Shown here: piece after piece, positions 48,901 through 59,800 of the stretch
How positions within the stretch are numbered: the stretch's first letter is position 1
How the letters are laid out: every line of letters begins with the position of its first letter
NCBI GenBank assembly: GCA_010645155.1
Contig: CM021317.1
Location: forward strand, 9,497,853 to 9,561,852
Direction: 5' to 3'
DNA: 64,000 bases
Source: Tigriopus japonicus
Taxonomy: Eukaryota > Arthropoda > Copepoda > Harpacticoida > Harpacticidae
Program-made: the position numbers and the translations under genes
The notes under the pieces: generated by a model
What the model was told of the DNA's origin: nothing
The model's input: only the letters and a program-made list of their open reading frames with translations
Databases searched by the model: none

Positions 48901-49225
48901 ACACATTAGTATTAATTTCCTAAAGCGAATTCGTTCTTTCACTAGTGAAGATCAGCGTGACCAAATTTGGAAATAACCAGACTTGTGGTGACATTTGAAA
49001 CCTACCTTTGGATGGCGACTGACTGGGATCTACGAAGAGTCCAATTTCGCCTTCAGCCAAAGAATCAGTCACGTCGTAATTGTGGTTTTCTTCGAGCAAG
49101 AACCATTTGGTATTGGAGATGGCCTCTTCCCGCTCAATCGGATCGAACTCAACATTGCTGCGGGTGGTCATGATTAATGTGTCGAAGGCTCTTTTCAAGG
49201 CCAGGTCTTGCTTTTTCGTCTTCAT
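36908..49225 (-). CDS. TPTE2: Voltage-sensing phosphatase (TPTE/VSP family), minus-strand paralogue, seven exons
   Basis: Exons are 49225-49006, 44834-44601, 44536-44256, 44189-43902, 42860-42560, 38001-37752 and 37109-36908, giving 591 aa. The N-terminal S1-S4 voltage sensor (about 75-235) has five S4 arginines at every third position (R215, R218, R221, R224, R227). A basic linker (KRAIRQK) leads to a PTEN-like phosphatase with a WPVDDHNVP loop and the P-loop [11 protein letters not shown] (catalytic C358). A C2-like domain ends in [12 protein letters not shown]. VSPs dephosphorylate PI(3,4,5)P3 and PI(4,5)P2 when the membrane depolarises. The second Gly after the catalytic Cys, where PTEN has Ala, is the VSP form. 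The start is the first ATG in frame; upstream frame carries only a TTG. All splice sites are intact, so nothing suggests a pseudogene. Introns 1, 4 and 5 are swollen by transposons. Confidence 0.94.
39487..39694. mobile_element. hAT-type MITE of the CAG(G/T)GGTCGGCAACC family, 208 bp
   Basis: Ends CAGTGGTCGGCAACCTG and GCTTGCCGACCCCTG. The interior has the GTGGGCCC motifs of this family. No convincing target duplication remains. It ends 22 bp before the large foldback hAT element at 39717. Confidence 0.75.
39717..41879. mobile_element. Non-autonomous hAT foldback element, 2163 bp, arms about 700 bp
   Basis: Ends TAGAGCGCTATAATAAAAGA and its inverse, flanked by a perfect 8-bp duplication GTATGAAT (39709-39716 and 41880-41887). 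Arms run from 39717 to about 40418 and from about 41180 to 41879 and are nearly identical; a 64-codon frame occurs unchanged in both (39851-40045 and 41551-41745). The 760-bp centre encodes no transposase that I recognise. It lies in intron 5 of the minus-strand phosphatase. Confidence 0.93.
42082..42270 (+). mobile_element. tRNA-derived SINE, copy 2, with A and B boxes
   Basis: The head resembles a class II (Leu/Ser) tRNA: an A-box-like AATGGCCGCGCGTGCTAATG, a long variable-arm-like stretch, and a B box GGTTCGAATCC near 42149. The unrelated body ends in TTCCTTGTAGCGGTAGTA and an A-rich tail. It is not a functional tRNA gene because the acceptor strand does not close after the B box. It lies in intron 5 of the minus-strand phosphatase gene. 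Confidence 0.75.
42975..43855. mobile_element. Foldback element split by a nested hAT insertion
   Basis: Outer arms match in opposite orientation: GTGTATTTGAGCTCAACAAG at the left and the complement of TTTTTGAGCTCAAGAAGTCA at the right. Both arms continue with TTCCAAAAACTTTTGAG and GTCACGAGCAAAAA / GTCACCGGCAAAAA. It is interrupted at 43327-43650. It occupies most of intron 4 of the minus-strand phosphatase. Confidence 0.78.
43327..43650. mobile_element. hAT-type MITE, 324 bp, with perfect 8-bp target duplication, nested
   Basis: Ends AAGTAATGGACCGAAAG and its partner CTTTCGGTCCATCACTA, flanked on both sides by GCTCTTAG (43319-43326 and 43651-43658). The interior is a run of TTTCGGTTTCGG / CCGAAACCGAAA motifs. 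It is inserted into the foldback element 42975-43855. Confidence 0.92.
44919..45597. mobile_element. Non-autonomous element with arrays of GTAAAAAGGTCAC at both ends
   Basis: The left side repeats AAAAAGGTCACA and AAACAGTCAC at short intervals (44925-45015). The right side (45520-45590) carries the same motifs in inverse order and strand (GTGACCTTTTTAC, GTGACTGTTTTGC). Such arrays are typical subterminal transposase-binding repeats. A GACACC-rich element lies within it. Confidence 0.75.
45237..45465. mobile_element. GACACC-rich hAT-type MITE, related to 48072-48589
   Basis: The left end TAGGGAGGGGTGACACTGGC matches the inverted right end of the element at 48072-48589 (TAGGGATGGGTGACAGCGGC). 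A minisatellite of CGACACCGACACCGG follows. The right end near 45450 is degraded and no target duplication is clear. Confidence 0.65.
46586..47649. mobile_element. hAT-type element, 1064 bp, perfect 8-bp duplication, nested
   Basis: Ends TAGGGACAGGAACTTAAGAC and GTCTTAACTTCCTGTCTCTA, flanked on both sides by GTTATAAT (46578-46585 and 47650-47657). Near both ends there are many copies of TTATTCGTC / TTTTCGTCTAAT, probably transposase-binding subterminal repeats. No transposase is encoded. Confidence 0.94.
46952..47197 (-). mobile_element. Second tRNA-derived SINE family, nested inside a hAT element
   Basis: On the minus strand the 5' head reads GGGAGGAGACGTGGTGTTGTG (A box TGGTGTTGTGG) with B box GGTTCGATTC and the pairing end CTCCTCCC. 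It therefore keeps a tRNA-like acceptor pairing. A body of about 170 bp follows and ends in a run of 12 A (read as T at 46952-46962 on the plus strand). It sits inside the hAT element 46586-47649. Confidence 0.75.
47788..48911. mobile_element. hAT-type MITE of the TGATGTGTTTCGA family, carrying a nested element
   Basis: Ends TAGTGATGTGTTTCGA and TCGAAACACATTAGTA, flanked on both sides by TTAATTTC (47780-47787 and 48912-48919), a perfect 8-bp duplication. The same family lies intact at 11335-11602. Interrupted by 48072-48589. Confidence 0.93.
48072..48589. mobile_element. hAT-type element with GGTGTCGG repeats, 518 bp, nested
   Basis: Ends TAGGGGTGGGCGAGAAGCCG and CACCCATCCCTA, with flanks GGTTGAAG and AGTTGAAG matching at 7 of 8. 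GGTGTCGG and GACACC motifs lie near both ends. Inserted in the element 47788-48911. Confidence 0.9.
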
Positions 49226-52200
49226 TTTGAGATTGCTTTGTTGAAGATCGGTTTTCAAACTGGCACCATCATAGTCTCAAGTAGGGGCGTTCTTTTCTTC
49301 ACACAAATCTCGTCTTGTTATCAACATCAACAACAACAGCACATGTGACTCACCCTCTTCTCCAACTTTAGACGGCTTTGACGTTTTCTATCCGACAGAG
49401 AGAAGGGTCACTTGTGCCTCCGATTGTCGATTTGTCAAGCGGTGTAGTGAATCAGTTTGGGACTCGAGCCACTAATTTGCCACTTGTGCTTCTGTCTTTA
49501 CACTAACTAACTGACTTACATACTCACTGAAAACACAGAGGGAGGGTATCCTTGTTTGGTGTCCCACAAGAAGGCACTCTCGCACACTATTGAAACAACA
49601 CGCAAGGGCCCTACTCGTGAATGAATGCACAATAGTCTCGAGAACCGAGTGTGTTAAATCCACAACCTACTGCCTTGTCGAGTCAATCATGCGCAAAATC
49701 AGCTTACCAACTGTGACAGCACACTTTTTGCCTGATAGGTTAGTTGCCTCTGGAATCATTTTGAAGCGGGAGAAGTTGAGGTTGGCAAATAAGTTATCTT
49801 CAACAATGGAAACCAAATTTTTAGGCTTTTGCGGTTGCTTTATTAAATCTTGACATATTGCTAGACCTAGCAAATATTGCCTTACAACTTCATCAATGTT
49901 TGCTTATATAATATGAGTGGTACAAGAAATGGGGATGTGACTCCAAGCTCACAACAGGCTAAAACCTGATAAACTGGAGTCTTCGGATAAAGTTCCAGTC
50001 CAGGTTTGTAATCAATTTTGATGCCAAGTAAAAGGAATTTCTTGATAGGTTTCAATCAAGTTGGTTTCTTAAGAGATACGGATAGCAAAAGAAGATCGTT
50101 TTTATTCCAATGAGTAGTCTGAAGAATTTTTATTCGAATTTTTAACCCAAACTATCCTGATCGAACATCTTGGACAAAGGCTGTGGGTAATTATGAAATA
50201 TCTTTTCTTCTCGTTTACCGGTATTATGTTTATGCTCACTTAAATATGTAGGTTCTTAACGTCAAAATCAAGCGTTGATTTAAGTACCATTCACCAATTA
50301 ATCTCGCACTCCCTTATTCTGCCGATTCTGAAACTTACATCAAGAAAAGATACGTAACGGGTGTTTCAAAAGAAACGTTACATCTAACTGTATCGTCTAT
50401 AACTCCTGATGGAAACCATATACAGTCAACTACGGATATAAGGGACCCGCGGGACCACCGAAATTCGTCCCTTATATCCGACTGTCCCTTACATCCGAAC
50501 CGAAATTGCATGGAAATCGATCATCCGGACCTTCTAAAACAGTCCCTTATAAGCGAAAATCCCTTATATCCGGGTCCCTTATATCCGAAGTTGACTGTAT
50601 GAACAAGATCATCATTGGATAAGATTTGCAAAACACTTGAGTCAGATGAAGCAATGTCATCTAAGCTCAATATTGAAGCAACGACATTTTTTCCCGAGAA
50701 AGGTCATTTCTAAAACCGAGCACCAGTGACTCCAACTTTTCTTCCCTTGCAAAATATCGAAGAAATTTACGGTTAAATTGAAAATAAGGCGACATAAAGG
50801 GAATAAAACAATAAGTATCTTGAGAATTGTTATCCGTTTATGAAATAAAAATAATTTTAAGAAGCTAGTTTTGCTTTTTTTGCAATTTTATGGATTATGA
50901 GTTTAACAAATGTGGAGATATACGACCAGCTTAGTTTAGCAAAATGAAACCAAACTAACCTTTCAACTTGATGCACGCAAAAAGGCAACCAAAAGAAGGT
51001 GTAATGCAAATTATTAGCTATTTAGACTTCAATCCAAGTCAGCAATTTTGCTTACCTTTGCATGTAGTTAAGAACTCAATGAACAGAAACTCTTTAGTCT
51101 CTGTGAACACAGGTGTTACTTGGCCATTGATGGACTATGGCCCACCCTACAAGAGCTACTCCGGTCTGGCCCTGGAGTGAAGCACTTCACACTCATTCCA
51201 CCAAGAAAGTCCAACAACCACATATGACTTCTTTTCGTGGATTTCTGCGTTTTCTGACTCTTTAAATTTGACCACAATCACGATTAAAATGCAGCTCTTC
51301 CTCCATGGATAAGCAGTCACAACATACTGACTTTGTCAAGGGTCACAAAGTTTTAGTAAGCAAATCAAATTTATGGTCATAATACATGACTCATGTATCA
51401 ACCTAATTTGTGACAAATTTGATGAGATGGACCTGACAAACCAATTTTTGTAAATAAATCATTATTGTTCAATTTGACACAACTTTTTATTTTCCTCTTT
51501 TTATAATACTAGTTTTGATTGGGCTTGGGTCAAAAAATATCCGACCCTGAGAAATGAGCCATCAGTAGGCCTGGGAATTTGATGCAAAAACGTTTATTGG
51601 CATTTGGGGCTCTTATTTGCACTGATTCGCATTTTGATGACTTACTTGCATTGGGTTGAATTTTAAGCGCTTAATTGCCTTTCGTTTTGCATTTTGGAGA
51701 CTTTTTGGGAAAATGTGCAGAAAAAACGTGATTTTCAAGAATGATTAGGGGATCAAATATACTTTTCAGAAATAATTTCAAATAAATTTTGGAAAGTTGA
51801 TTTAAATGTGGATACAAATTCAACTGATTTTTCCACCTTGTAATGTATTCTTAAATTTGATTTTTCTGATACAAACTTTAGAAGTTGTGGTACATTGACA
51901 AACAAAGCCCCTCTACTTAGTGTAAGAATCACAGGTTTACACACCTTAGGAGCTGGCAGATGCCAACAAAGGAGGTATTTTTTAAGAAATAGTCTTCTTT
52001 CAAACTTAGAGTTAAAAAAATTGAATTGACAAAGATTATTGTTTTACATCTGAATAATGAACGGCTTGATAAATGTTCAATGACATTGTTTTGCAATTTT
52101 GGTTAATATGTCAAAACTTGTCTCAAATTTTTCCCAAATATAAACATGACTCCTTGAGCCCAAATGAACACTGAGCTTATGCATATTTCAATTTCAATAA

Positions 52201-53846
52201 TTTGAATTCATATTTGGTTCAATTTTAACTTCTACTTGTTTTATGAGTTAGTTACTTTACAGGTGTTTGATGTGATGACTTTTGGTGTATTTAATTGCTC
52301 TTATTGGAAAAAGTTATCAGAGCATATGAATTTGATTCCAAAATCAGTGGCTGATAATAACAAAAGCAAAATAACCGATGCCTGAGTTTCTTCCTAGTAT
52401 TTGATTTAGTGTTTGTTTTTGAATAAACTACTTTTTTTAATCCATCAACTCTATCAAATTAAAGCTGTTTATAGGGCTAAGCACAAAGCTGTCATTGATT
52501 TCATAGTGGGCCCACTCTGGGTCACGATAAATTTTCGTTCTGCATCCACTTCTTCTAGTGATCCGTGATTGAGCCAACGGCTTACAAAGAGAGGTTTGAA
52601 CTCCAATACTGAAAACATTCCGTCAAATTATTTTAACCTTCGTACTTGTGCGCCGTTCTTGCTAAAATAGATTAATTTAGTTGTCGCATTTATTTCTTGT
52701 TTATTTAGTGTTATCTCAGGGTTATCACATCACACGCAGTACAGATAATTATAAGCTGTCAACATCTTAAAACTCATATGTGCTCTTAAAAAGAAAAAAG
52801 GGGAAGAAACTCCGTTATTCGATGGTGCAAGCCGTACTTTGAACTTGTTTGTGTCTTGCGAAACGTGAAGTGCACAACAATAAAATATGGAATCAGAGGT
52901 CGTCAATAATGCGAGCATTATTAACAAAGAGTAGTGAATTGAAGCTTTAAGCAAATTGGTGCAAACCAACCAATTCCAGAGTTTGGCAAATCCAGAGTTT
53001 CTTGTTCGGTGCAATCAGATTCTCCTTTTCTCCTTTAGAATCAATAGTGTTGAGTCGATTCAGAAGCAAATCGTACGCGTACCTTTCAAAAGTACTCTCT
53101 CTCTTAAAATGAGTTTCTTGGATTGAGAGAAATATCAAATTTATATGAAATCAAGTTTTTTCACTTGAATCACCACCGAGGAGGTTAAAGTAAACACACC
53201 ATTACTTCTTCAACTACTACTTCTATTATCATCATCGTCACACTTCCAGCCAGAGGCAAACTAAAAAAAGTCTTTGGCCAGAGATGATTTCAAGCAAGTT
53301 GTCTGTTGTGCGTGATGCTAAATATGGACGCAATCGCCATCATCAGACCAAGAGAACAGGCCTCTAGGACAATGATGAACTAGCTAGCAAGGTTTCTATT
53401 TGGGGATTGGGTCGAAAATCACTTCTAAGAAGAATCGCTTGAGCTTGATGAACGATGTCATGAGTGACAAACCCCCAAAGGCAAATGAGTGACGTAACGT
53501 AACATGGCTTGAGTGAGGCTTTTATCGGACCTTCTGATAATAACCTTGGATAGAAAAAGAAGCTCCTTGGAGCTCGTTTTGTACCAGAACATGAGCACCC
53601 AGCTCGATATAAGGTCAAATGTTCGTTGAGTAAGATGATGCACGCCATGGAAGTGAGAAGTGTCAGTGTTGTTTGTGTATCCGGAAATTCGCAGTTCCTT
53701 CTGTCCACTCCAGTGAACAAGTTGTGTGAAGGATTTGCATCTCATTGACATGACTAAGGTGTCATCTTGTTGAGGCCTCTTCAACAAAGACGGCCTTTAA
53801 TGTCAGTGTTGTAACGGAATCGCGGAGTGTGCTTTGTTCAAACAAA
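49226..53846. other. Intergenic region between the head-to-head phosphatase genes
   Basis: This 4.6-kb interval must hold both promoters. It contains the Tigger-type MITE at 50423-50597 and otherwise AT-rich DNA without recognisable genes. ATGTCAGTGTTG, an arthropod-type initiator match (TCAGT), lies 50 bp before the plus-strand start codon; TSS not known. Confidence 0.5.
50423..50597. mobile_element. Pogo/Tigger-type MITE, 175 bp
   Basis: Ends CAGTCAACTACGGATATAAG and its inverse CTTATATCCGAAGTTGACTG, flanked by TA on both sides. Further CCCTTATATCCG copies lie inside. End sequence and TA target fit the pogo/Tigger branch of Tc1/mariner. It sits between the two phosphatase genes. Confidence 0.88.
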
Positions 53847-56800
53847 ATGGACATGGCAGAGTATCAACAAGTGCCCACAAACTCACCGGAGGACATCGAT
53901 CTCAAGGATCGGTTGTTCCTCAAAAATCGAGCTACGGCAAGAGCCAAAGATCGACGTGGATCCGCGGCCATGTCCATGAATGTCCGATTCAAAGATCAAG
54001 ACAATGACGATGTCATCTCCAACACAAAGTTCTTCCTTATGGAAGACAATAACAATTATAATCTGGCGGAAGAAATTGAAATGGAGCAACTTGGTGCTGA
54101 GGACATTAGTTCGTTCAATGATCCAAGTAAACCACCTCAAAAAGGTAAAGTGATTGGCTTGAAGCACGATTCATACTCACTCTCAAAAAAGAGACATCTT
54201 TCTTTAATGGAAACGTTGTTATGGATGCTTTCAAAAGCAAACAGTAACGAACTGGCAGGCTTCAGATATCAACTTTTCAATAAGTCATTGCAAGGAGTGC
54301 TCCCATTTTCATTTAAAAAATCCTCGATTGATTCGACATGGTCAAATTCAATGCGTCATGAGAATTAATTTCTACAAGGAGATAGACGCGTCTTATGGTC
54401 AAATGAACTTTTCTAGATGCCAATCTTCGACTTCATTTTGCAATAAAAGTGTCACCCTATGAAGAGTGAACAACTCCGTGGAGTTACGTGGAGTGAACAT
54501 TAAGCACAAAGGTTCCAGAGTGGAGATACTGAAGCAGGCTGGTCGTGAAATTTTATTGTGGGCACCAAGGGCCGTTTATCATTAGCGATTAGTTGAAACT
54601 TGCCCAAGCAAACGAATTCTTACAAGGCATTCTTTTAAACATTAGTTGTTTGGCCATGTGGCCTCCTGTCTACGCTTTGCTTCTCCCAAATTATACTGAG
54701 GTGCTCAATGAAGATAATAAATCGATTCACAGGCAATAGTTCACGCAATTATAGGATTTGGCATTGAAAATATGTCTTGCGCCCTTCCATTTGTACTATG
54801 ATCTTCCACTTGTTTGGGCAAGTATTTCACTATATTCTTCGAAAATATTTGCCTTTTCACGCAGCTTCTGGCCAATTTCAGCAACAAGCAAGGCAGACAA
54901 ACTGGCGACAATGGCCTCTCTATAGACCTCTATGACATTATAAGTGCAGCGCAACCAGAAAATTTTCATATTCTTGCTAAGTTCCCAGGGAACTTTCTGA
55001 AGAGATTTCGTTAATTACTTGTTTGAAAAATACTGATGGGTATTGAGCCTATTTCAATCCGGCCAATCTATTTTGCCCACGGTCTTCGATTGAATTTGCC
55101 AATGTCCGAAAACCAGTTGCATCGTCGTCATAACACGCATTCGTTCTTAAATGGGCCGCGAACATGTGGCAGAATGGATTAGTCTGGCCCAGGTTTGTGA
55201 CAACTTTTTTTTTCTTTCCGCTGGGGCCAACTTCCTTGTCTCCATAGTAGTAAAATGAGCGAGTTCTTTCATTCAAACATGTCTACGAAGGCTTGTAGAT
55301 AGCCTATCACACAAATGAGCACAAATTCTAACGTCCAAGAGACAGATAAATGCTGTCAAAGAATTATTTTGAGGAATCTTTGTCAAAATATTGAGTAATT
55401 AACGATTTAACACACTTTTCTCCCAGTTTTGGAACAACTTACATGAAGGTAGGATTCCGGTCAGTTGCTTTCAACCACAGGAAACAAAGAATAAATCCAT
55501 GAAATGAATTCATTTTTTAGAACACAAAAAATTCATTCACACACAAAAATATTTTTTTGATAACTCACATGAAATAGTTGTCCACCTGATTCCCAATCAT
55601 TCAAGCATTAATTTTAAGTTTTTTTTTTGTACCGGTTAAGGTCGAGTCAAACTCAACATTACTACAGTAGCCATAGCTCTAGTGTTCCATGCAGACATCT
55701 TTAAGAAATGCGAAAAAAAGCTTTTTTTCTTTAAAAATTGGAACCCAATTTCTCTTTAAACTAACGAATGCATTATTCAAATCCGTGGATCTTTCATATT
55801 TGCTTTAAATCGCATCTTGCGTCAGTCAAACTCACAATTCCTACTTGGTGGCAGTAGAAAATACCGATTCATCATCTCCAATAAGACTCAACCCTCAAAA
55901 AATGTATTGAACAGTGCCTTGATTCACAGAGTTCATTGCTTGGAGTAGTCATGCAATGCACTGACAAGATCATCATTCATTCATTTATCCATCATTGTTA
56001 ATGACCTTGACTCAAAAAGTAGCAATTCCATCCTAAAGTCAAAGTTTGAACTCGGTGGGGCTTTGTTCTTTTGTAGGTTTTTTCCCCCAAGCGAAAGTAT
56101 TCAACTTGGCTCCACGAAGTTGTGGTAACGATGTTTTCAGAACATTAAGGGCCTTTTTAAACGTATTTAATATCGTTTAAGGAACTTTTCAAACAACTTT
56201 GGTATCATGTAGGGACCCCTAAACAATTTTAATATCTTTACGGACCTATTTAATCAATTTTGATATTTCAAGGACCTTTTCAAACAACTTGAACATCAGT
56301 TACCGGCCTTATTAAACAACTTTCTTTAAATTCCTTTTCAGGCTGTAATTGTAACTACATCCGATGGTGTACCCTTCGATTTGTGATCCAATCCCTCCTA
56401 TTTCGATTGTTCAGCTTCATGCTAGTTATTGTGGACAGCTTTCTCATCGTTGCGGACATCATCATTGATTGCCCACCAACTCTGACGTCTCGAATCATTG
56501 AATTCATTGAACTGGGAATCTCATCCATTTTCTTTCTTGAGGTTGGAATTCGCATTTTTGCTCTTAGTCCTAAAGGTGAAAAAGGGTCTTCTCTTTGAAT
56601 CACTGAAGAAGGTCTTTTAGCAAGTAAAGATGTGTGATTTTGTTCTTGCAGTGTTTTTCTCGTGGAAGCATTGGTTCAACATTTCGGATTTTGTCATTGT
56701 TTTGGCCACGTGCTCCATTTCTCTCGTTTACACCATTGTTATTGAAGATTCCATCGCCAATGGAGCTTTTCCAAACGGAACTTGTGATCCTGAAGAAGAT

Positions 56801-59800
56801 ATTGAATTTTTGAATTTCACTAAGGTCCTCGTTCTCATGAGGATATTTCGCTTCATTCGACTCATTCGACTAATTCGTTTATACACCGAACAATATCATA
56901 TCAAACGAGCAATCCGTCAAAAAGTATCACAAGTAAGTCAATCACGATTCAGATCTATTATTGGCAGAAAAGGGTACAGAGAAGACCAGAATGGATTTGA
57001 AAAGCGCACTAGATTTGAACAATCTAGGTTTGTCGATCGGAAGGGTTCTAAGTTTGACTCGAATCCGGAAACCAAAGAACTGATCCAGAGTCGGAGCCAA
57101 CTGCCAAGCTTTAGTAACCTTTTTTAGGTTGGTTTAAATCTTGAATGCAATAGTGTTTTGTCGGAACATGGGACGGGAAAGTTTTTTTCAAGCATAAATC
57201 TCTAGAAAAAATTGAACGNNNNNNNNNNNNNNNNNNNNNNNNNNNNNNNNNNNNNNNNNNNNNNNNNNNNNNNNNNNNNNNNNNNNNNNNNNNNNNNNNN
57301 NNNNNNNNNNNNNNNNNNNNNNNNNNNNNNNNNNNNNNNNNNNNNNNNNNNACTCTAGAAAGCCAAAAAGTACTTTATTTTCAAGAAAATGTGTTAACGT
57401 TCACTGAAGTAGTGGGTATGTTTGTTTCAGAATAAACGACGCTACCAACATGGTGGAGTGGACCTTGATCTGACCTATGTCACGTCAAGGATCATTGCAA
57501 TGAGTTTTCCTAGCTCAGGAATTATGTCTTGGTATCGGAATCCAATTCGCGAGGTTTCCGCGTTTCTCAATAAGCATCATGGATCAAATTACCGCGTTTA
57601 TAACCTCTGCAATGAAAGAACATACAATGATTCGTGGTTCCACAATCGGGTGTACAGATGGCCTATCGACGACCATAATGTTCCCACTGTAAATGAGATG
57701 GTGGATTTTGTTGACGAGGTTAGTGATGTATTTTAGTTATTTTTGAGTGTTTTGAACAGTTTAAGCACAACCTTACGGCAAATTAAAATCATGATCAATT
57801 GGCCAAACATTTTCTCACAATTAAACCAATCTTTCTCCAAATAGTGCTTCAAACTCTTTTTTTGACTTTTCTTGTCCATTGCAATACATGAATAGTTTCA
57901 AATCAGAGAACAAAGCCTTTTGAACTATTTAATATCCTTAAAGTATACTAGTCTTAAAAGTGTGGATCTCAATCAGTGAGTTTTGTAAAAGATCAAACTT
58001 AACTGAAAAGGCCGCACCTTGAACAGGGTTGGATTTTTTCTTTCAATTTTTTCTATTGTTAAAAAGAACCGCTAACGAAAACATGAACAGTGATATATGA
58101 CAGAATTTTGTTCCATATGAGGGCTACACATTTCACTTTGTCCGTTTTATTATTTTTTCATTATTTTGGTTGATTTGCTTTTTTCCGTTGTTGTCGAAAT
58201 TTGGTGCATTTTTTCTGGCATTTTTTTGCACTTTTGGTTTTCTTGTTGAAATTAGGTGTTTTCCACAAATTCTTAAAACGCATTGACATTTTCTTGCCTT
58301 TGACATATTTCACATTTTTTCTTTCTTTTTCCCTTTGGAGGGCTTAGCTGACATCGTTTTTCAGTTGAGCTTTTCATAAAAATCACATCTTTTCACTCCC
58401 CAGGAGCTTTTTTTTATTAGATCAAAGCTAACTTACAAAGAAGGAAGAGAAGGATTTTTTGAGCAGTATGTTGGAAAACTGCTTGCTTTAAAGGCTTAAC
58501 ATTTTTCTTAGACATTTGTATTGCAAGTATTGCCAATCGCTTTTCAGTTAAAGAGTGAAATTGCGAAAAGACATCTGTTCCAAGTGCAGGTGTTTCAAAC
58601 CCAAAATGCAAAAATGAAGTTTTACTACACTAACACTAGTTTAATTTACATCAACAAATTTGCATTTCATAAATCTTTAATGAAAAACGAAGAGCTATGA
58701 ATTCTTTTATGGTCATTATGGCCCTTAATTTTGATTTATTTAACTAATGCTCAAAGTTTATGTTGTTTTGAATGCTTTTGCTAATTCTTTCCATCCACAA
58801 CAGATCTTTTTTACAAAAGGATCTGTGTATGATGCAAATTTAATTTACTCCGAATGTTCCTCAACCTTGTGCTCTTTTTGCATTTTCTTGTTGCATTTTT
58901 TGGCATTTTTTGAAACATTTTTTGCGTTTTTATTTGCATTATTTGTTCAGCCCTGATCATAGTGTAACTTTTTCTTTTTCTCGTTGTGACCTCCCAGTCA
59001 GCTGTTGCTTAAAGTATTGCTTAAATAAATTGATATATTTTAGATTTAGATTTATTCTTATTCACTACCATTATTCACTTATTCACTACTATCTATCATC
59101 TGTTCTCCGCACTAGTTTTTATCTGCCTAACCGGCCTCGTTCCTTCGTTTTCACATCATTACATTGGTATTGGTTAATGAATATACCTCCTTAGGAACCA
59201 AACGGCTCTACACATCATTAATTAATTAATTTAATCTATTGTAAATTTATTTACCTTTATTAGGTTGTTGATTGGTTGTGCGAAGATGAAGACAACATAA
59301 TCGCCGTTCATTGCAAAGGGGGCAAAGGTCGGACTGGGACAATGATCTGCATCCTTCTCATTGAGTTTGAGATATTTCACAATGCCCTCACATCCTTGGA
59401 GTTCTTTGGCCAGAGGAGAACGGATCGAAACGTATCGAAACAATTTCAAGGGGTCGAGACAGCCAGTCAAATTCGTTACGTGACTTATTTTGAGAAATTA
59501 CGGAATCTCCGTCATATTTACCCAGAAAAGATTTGGATGAAAATAGAGCGGATGAAAATATCGGGTAACAAATGCCTTACTCGTTAATTCGTTATTTATG
59601 TTGGAGTTTCTTAATTGGCTGATTGAACTCGTTTCAGGGATTCGGAGCATTGGAGAGGGAGACGGATCGGATTTGTCATTTCAAATTGCAATGGGACGGA
59701 CTAGTTGCTTGTACTTGTCCAATGACGACCCCACCAAATCTTGGCTTTATGACAAAGCCACAGATTGTCTCACAATCATTACGCCAAAATGTCCCAAGTT

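Noticed and set aside
53829..53846. Earlier in-frame start for the plus-strand phosphatase
   Set aside because: The codon is GTG; the first ATG in frame is at 53847 with good context.
54145..54368. Extension of the phosphatase first exon to the next stop
   Set aside because: A good GTAAAG donor at 54145 in the same phase as the paralogue's donor shows that this is intron 1.
55060..55260. Possible degraded hAT-like repeat with GGCCAGACTAATCC
   Set aside because: Suggestive composition only; no inverted ends, target duplication or second copy seen.
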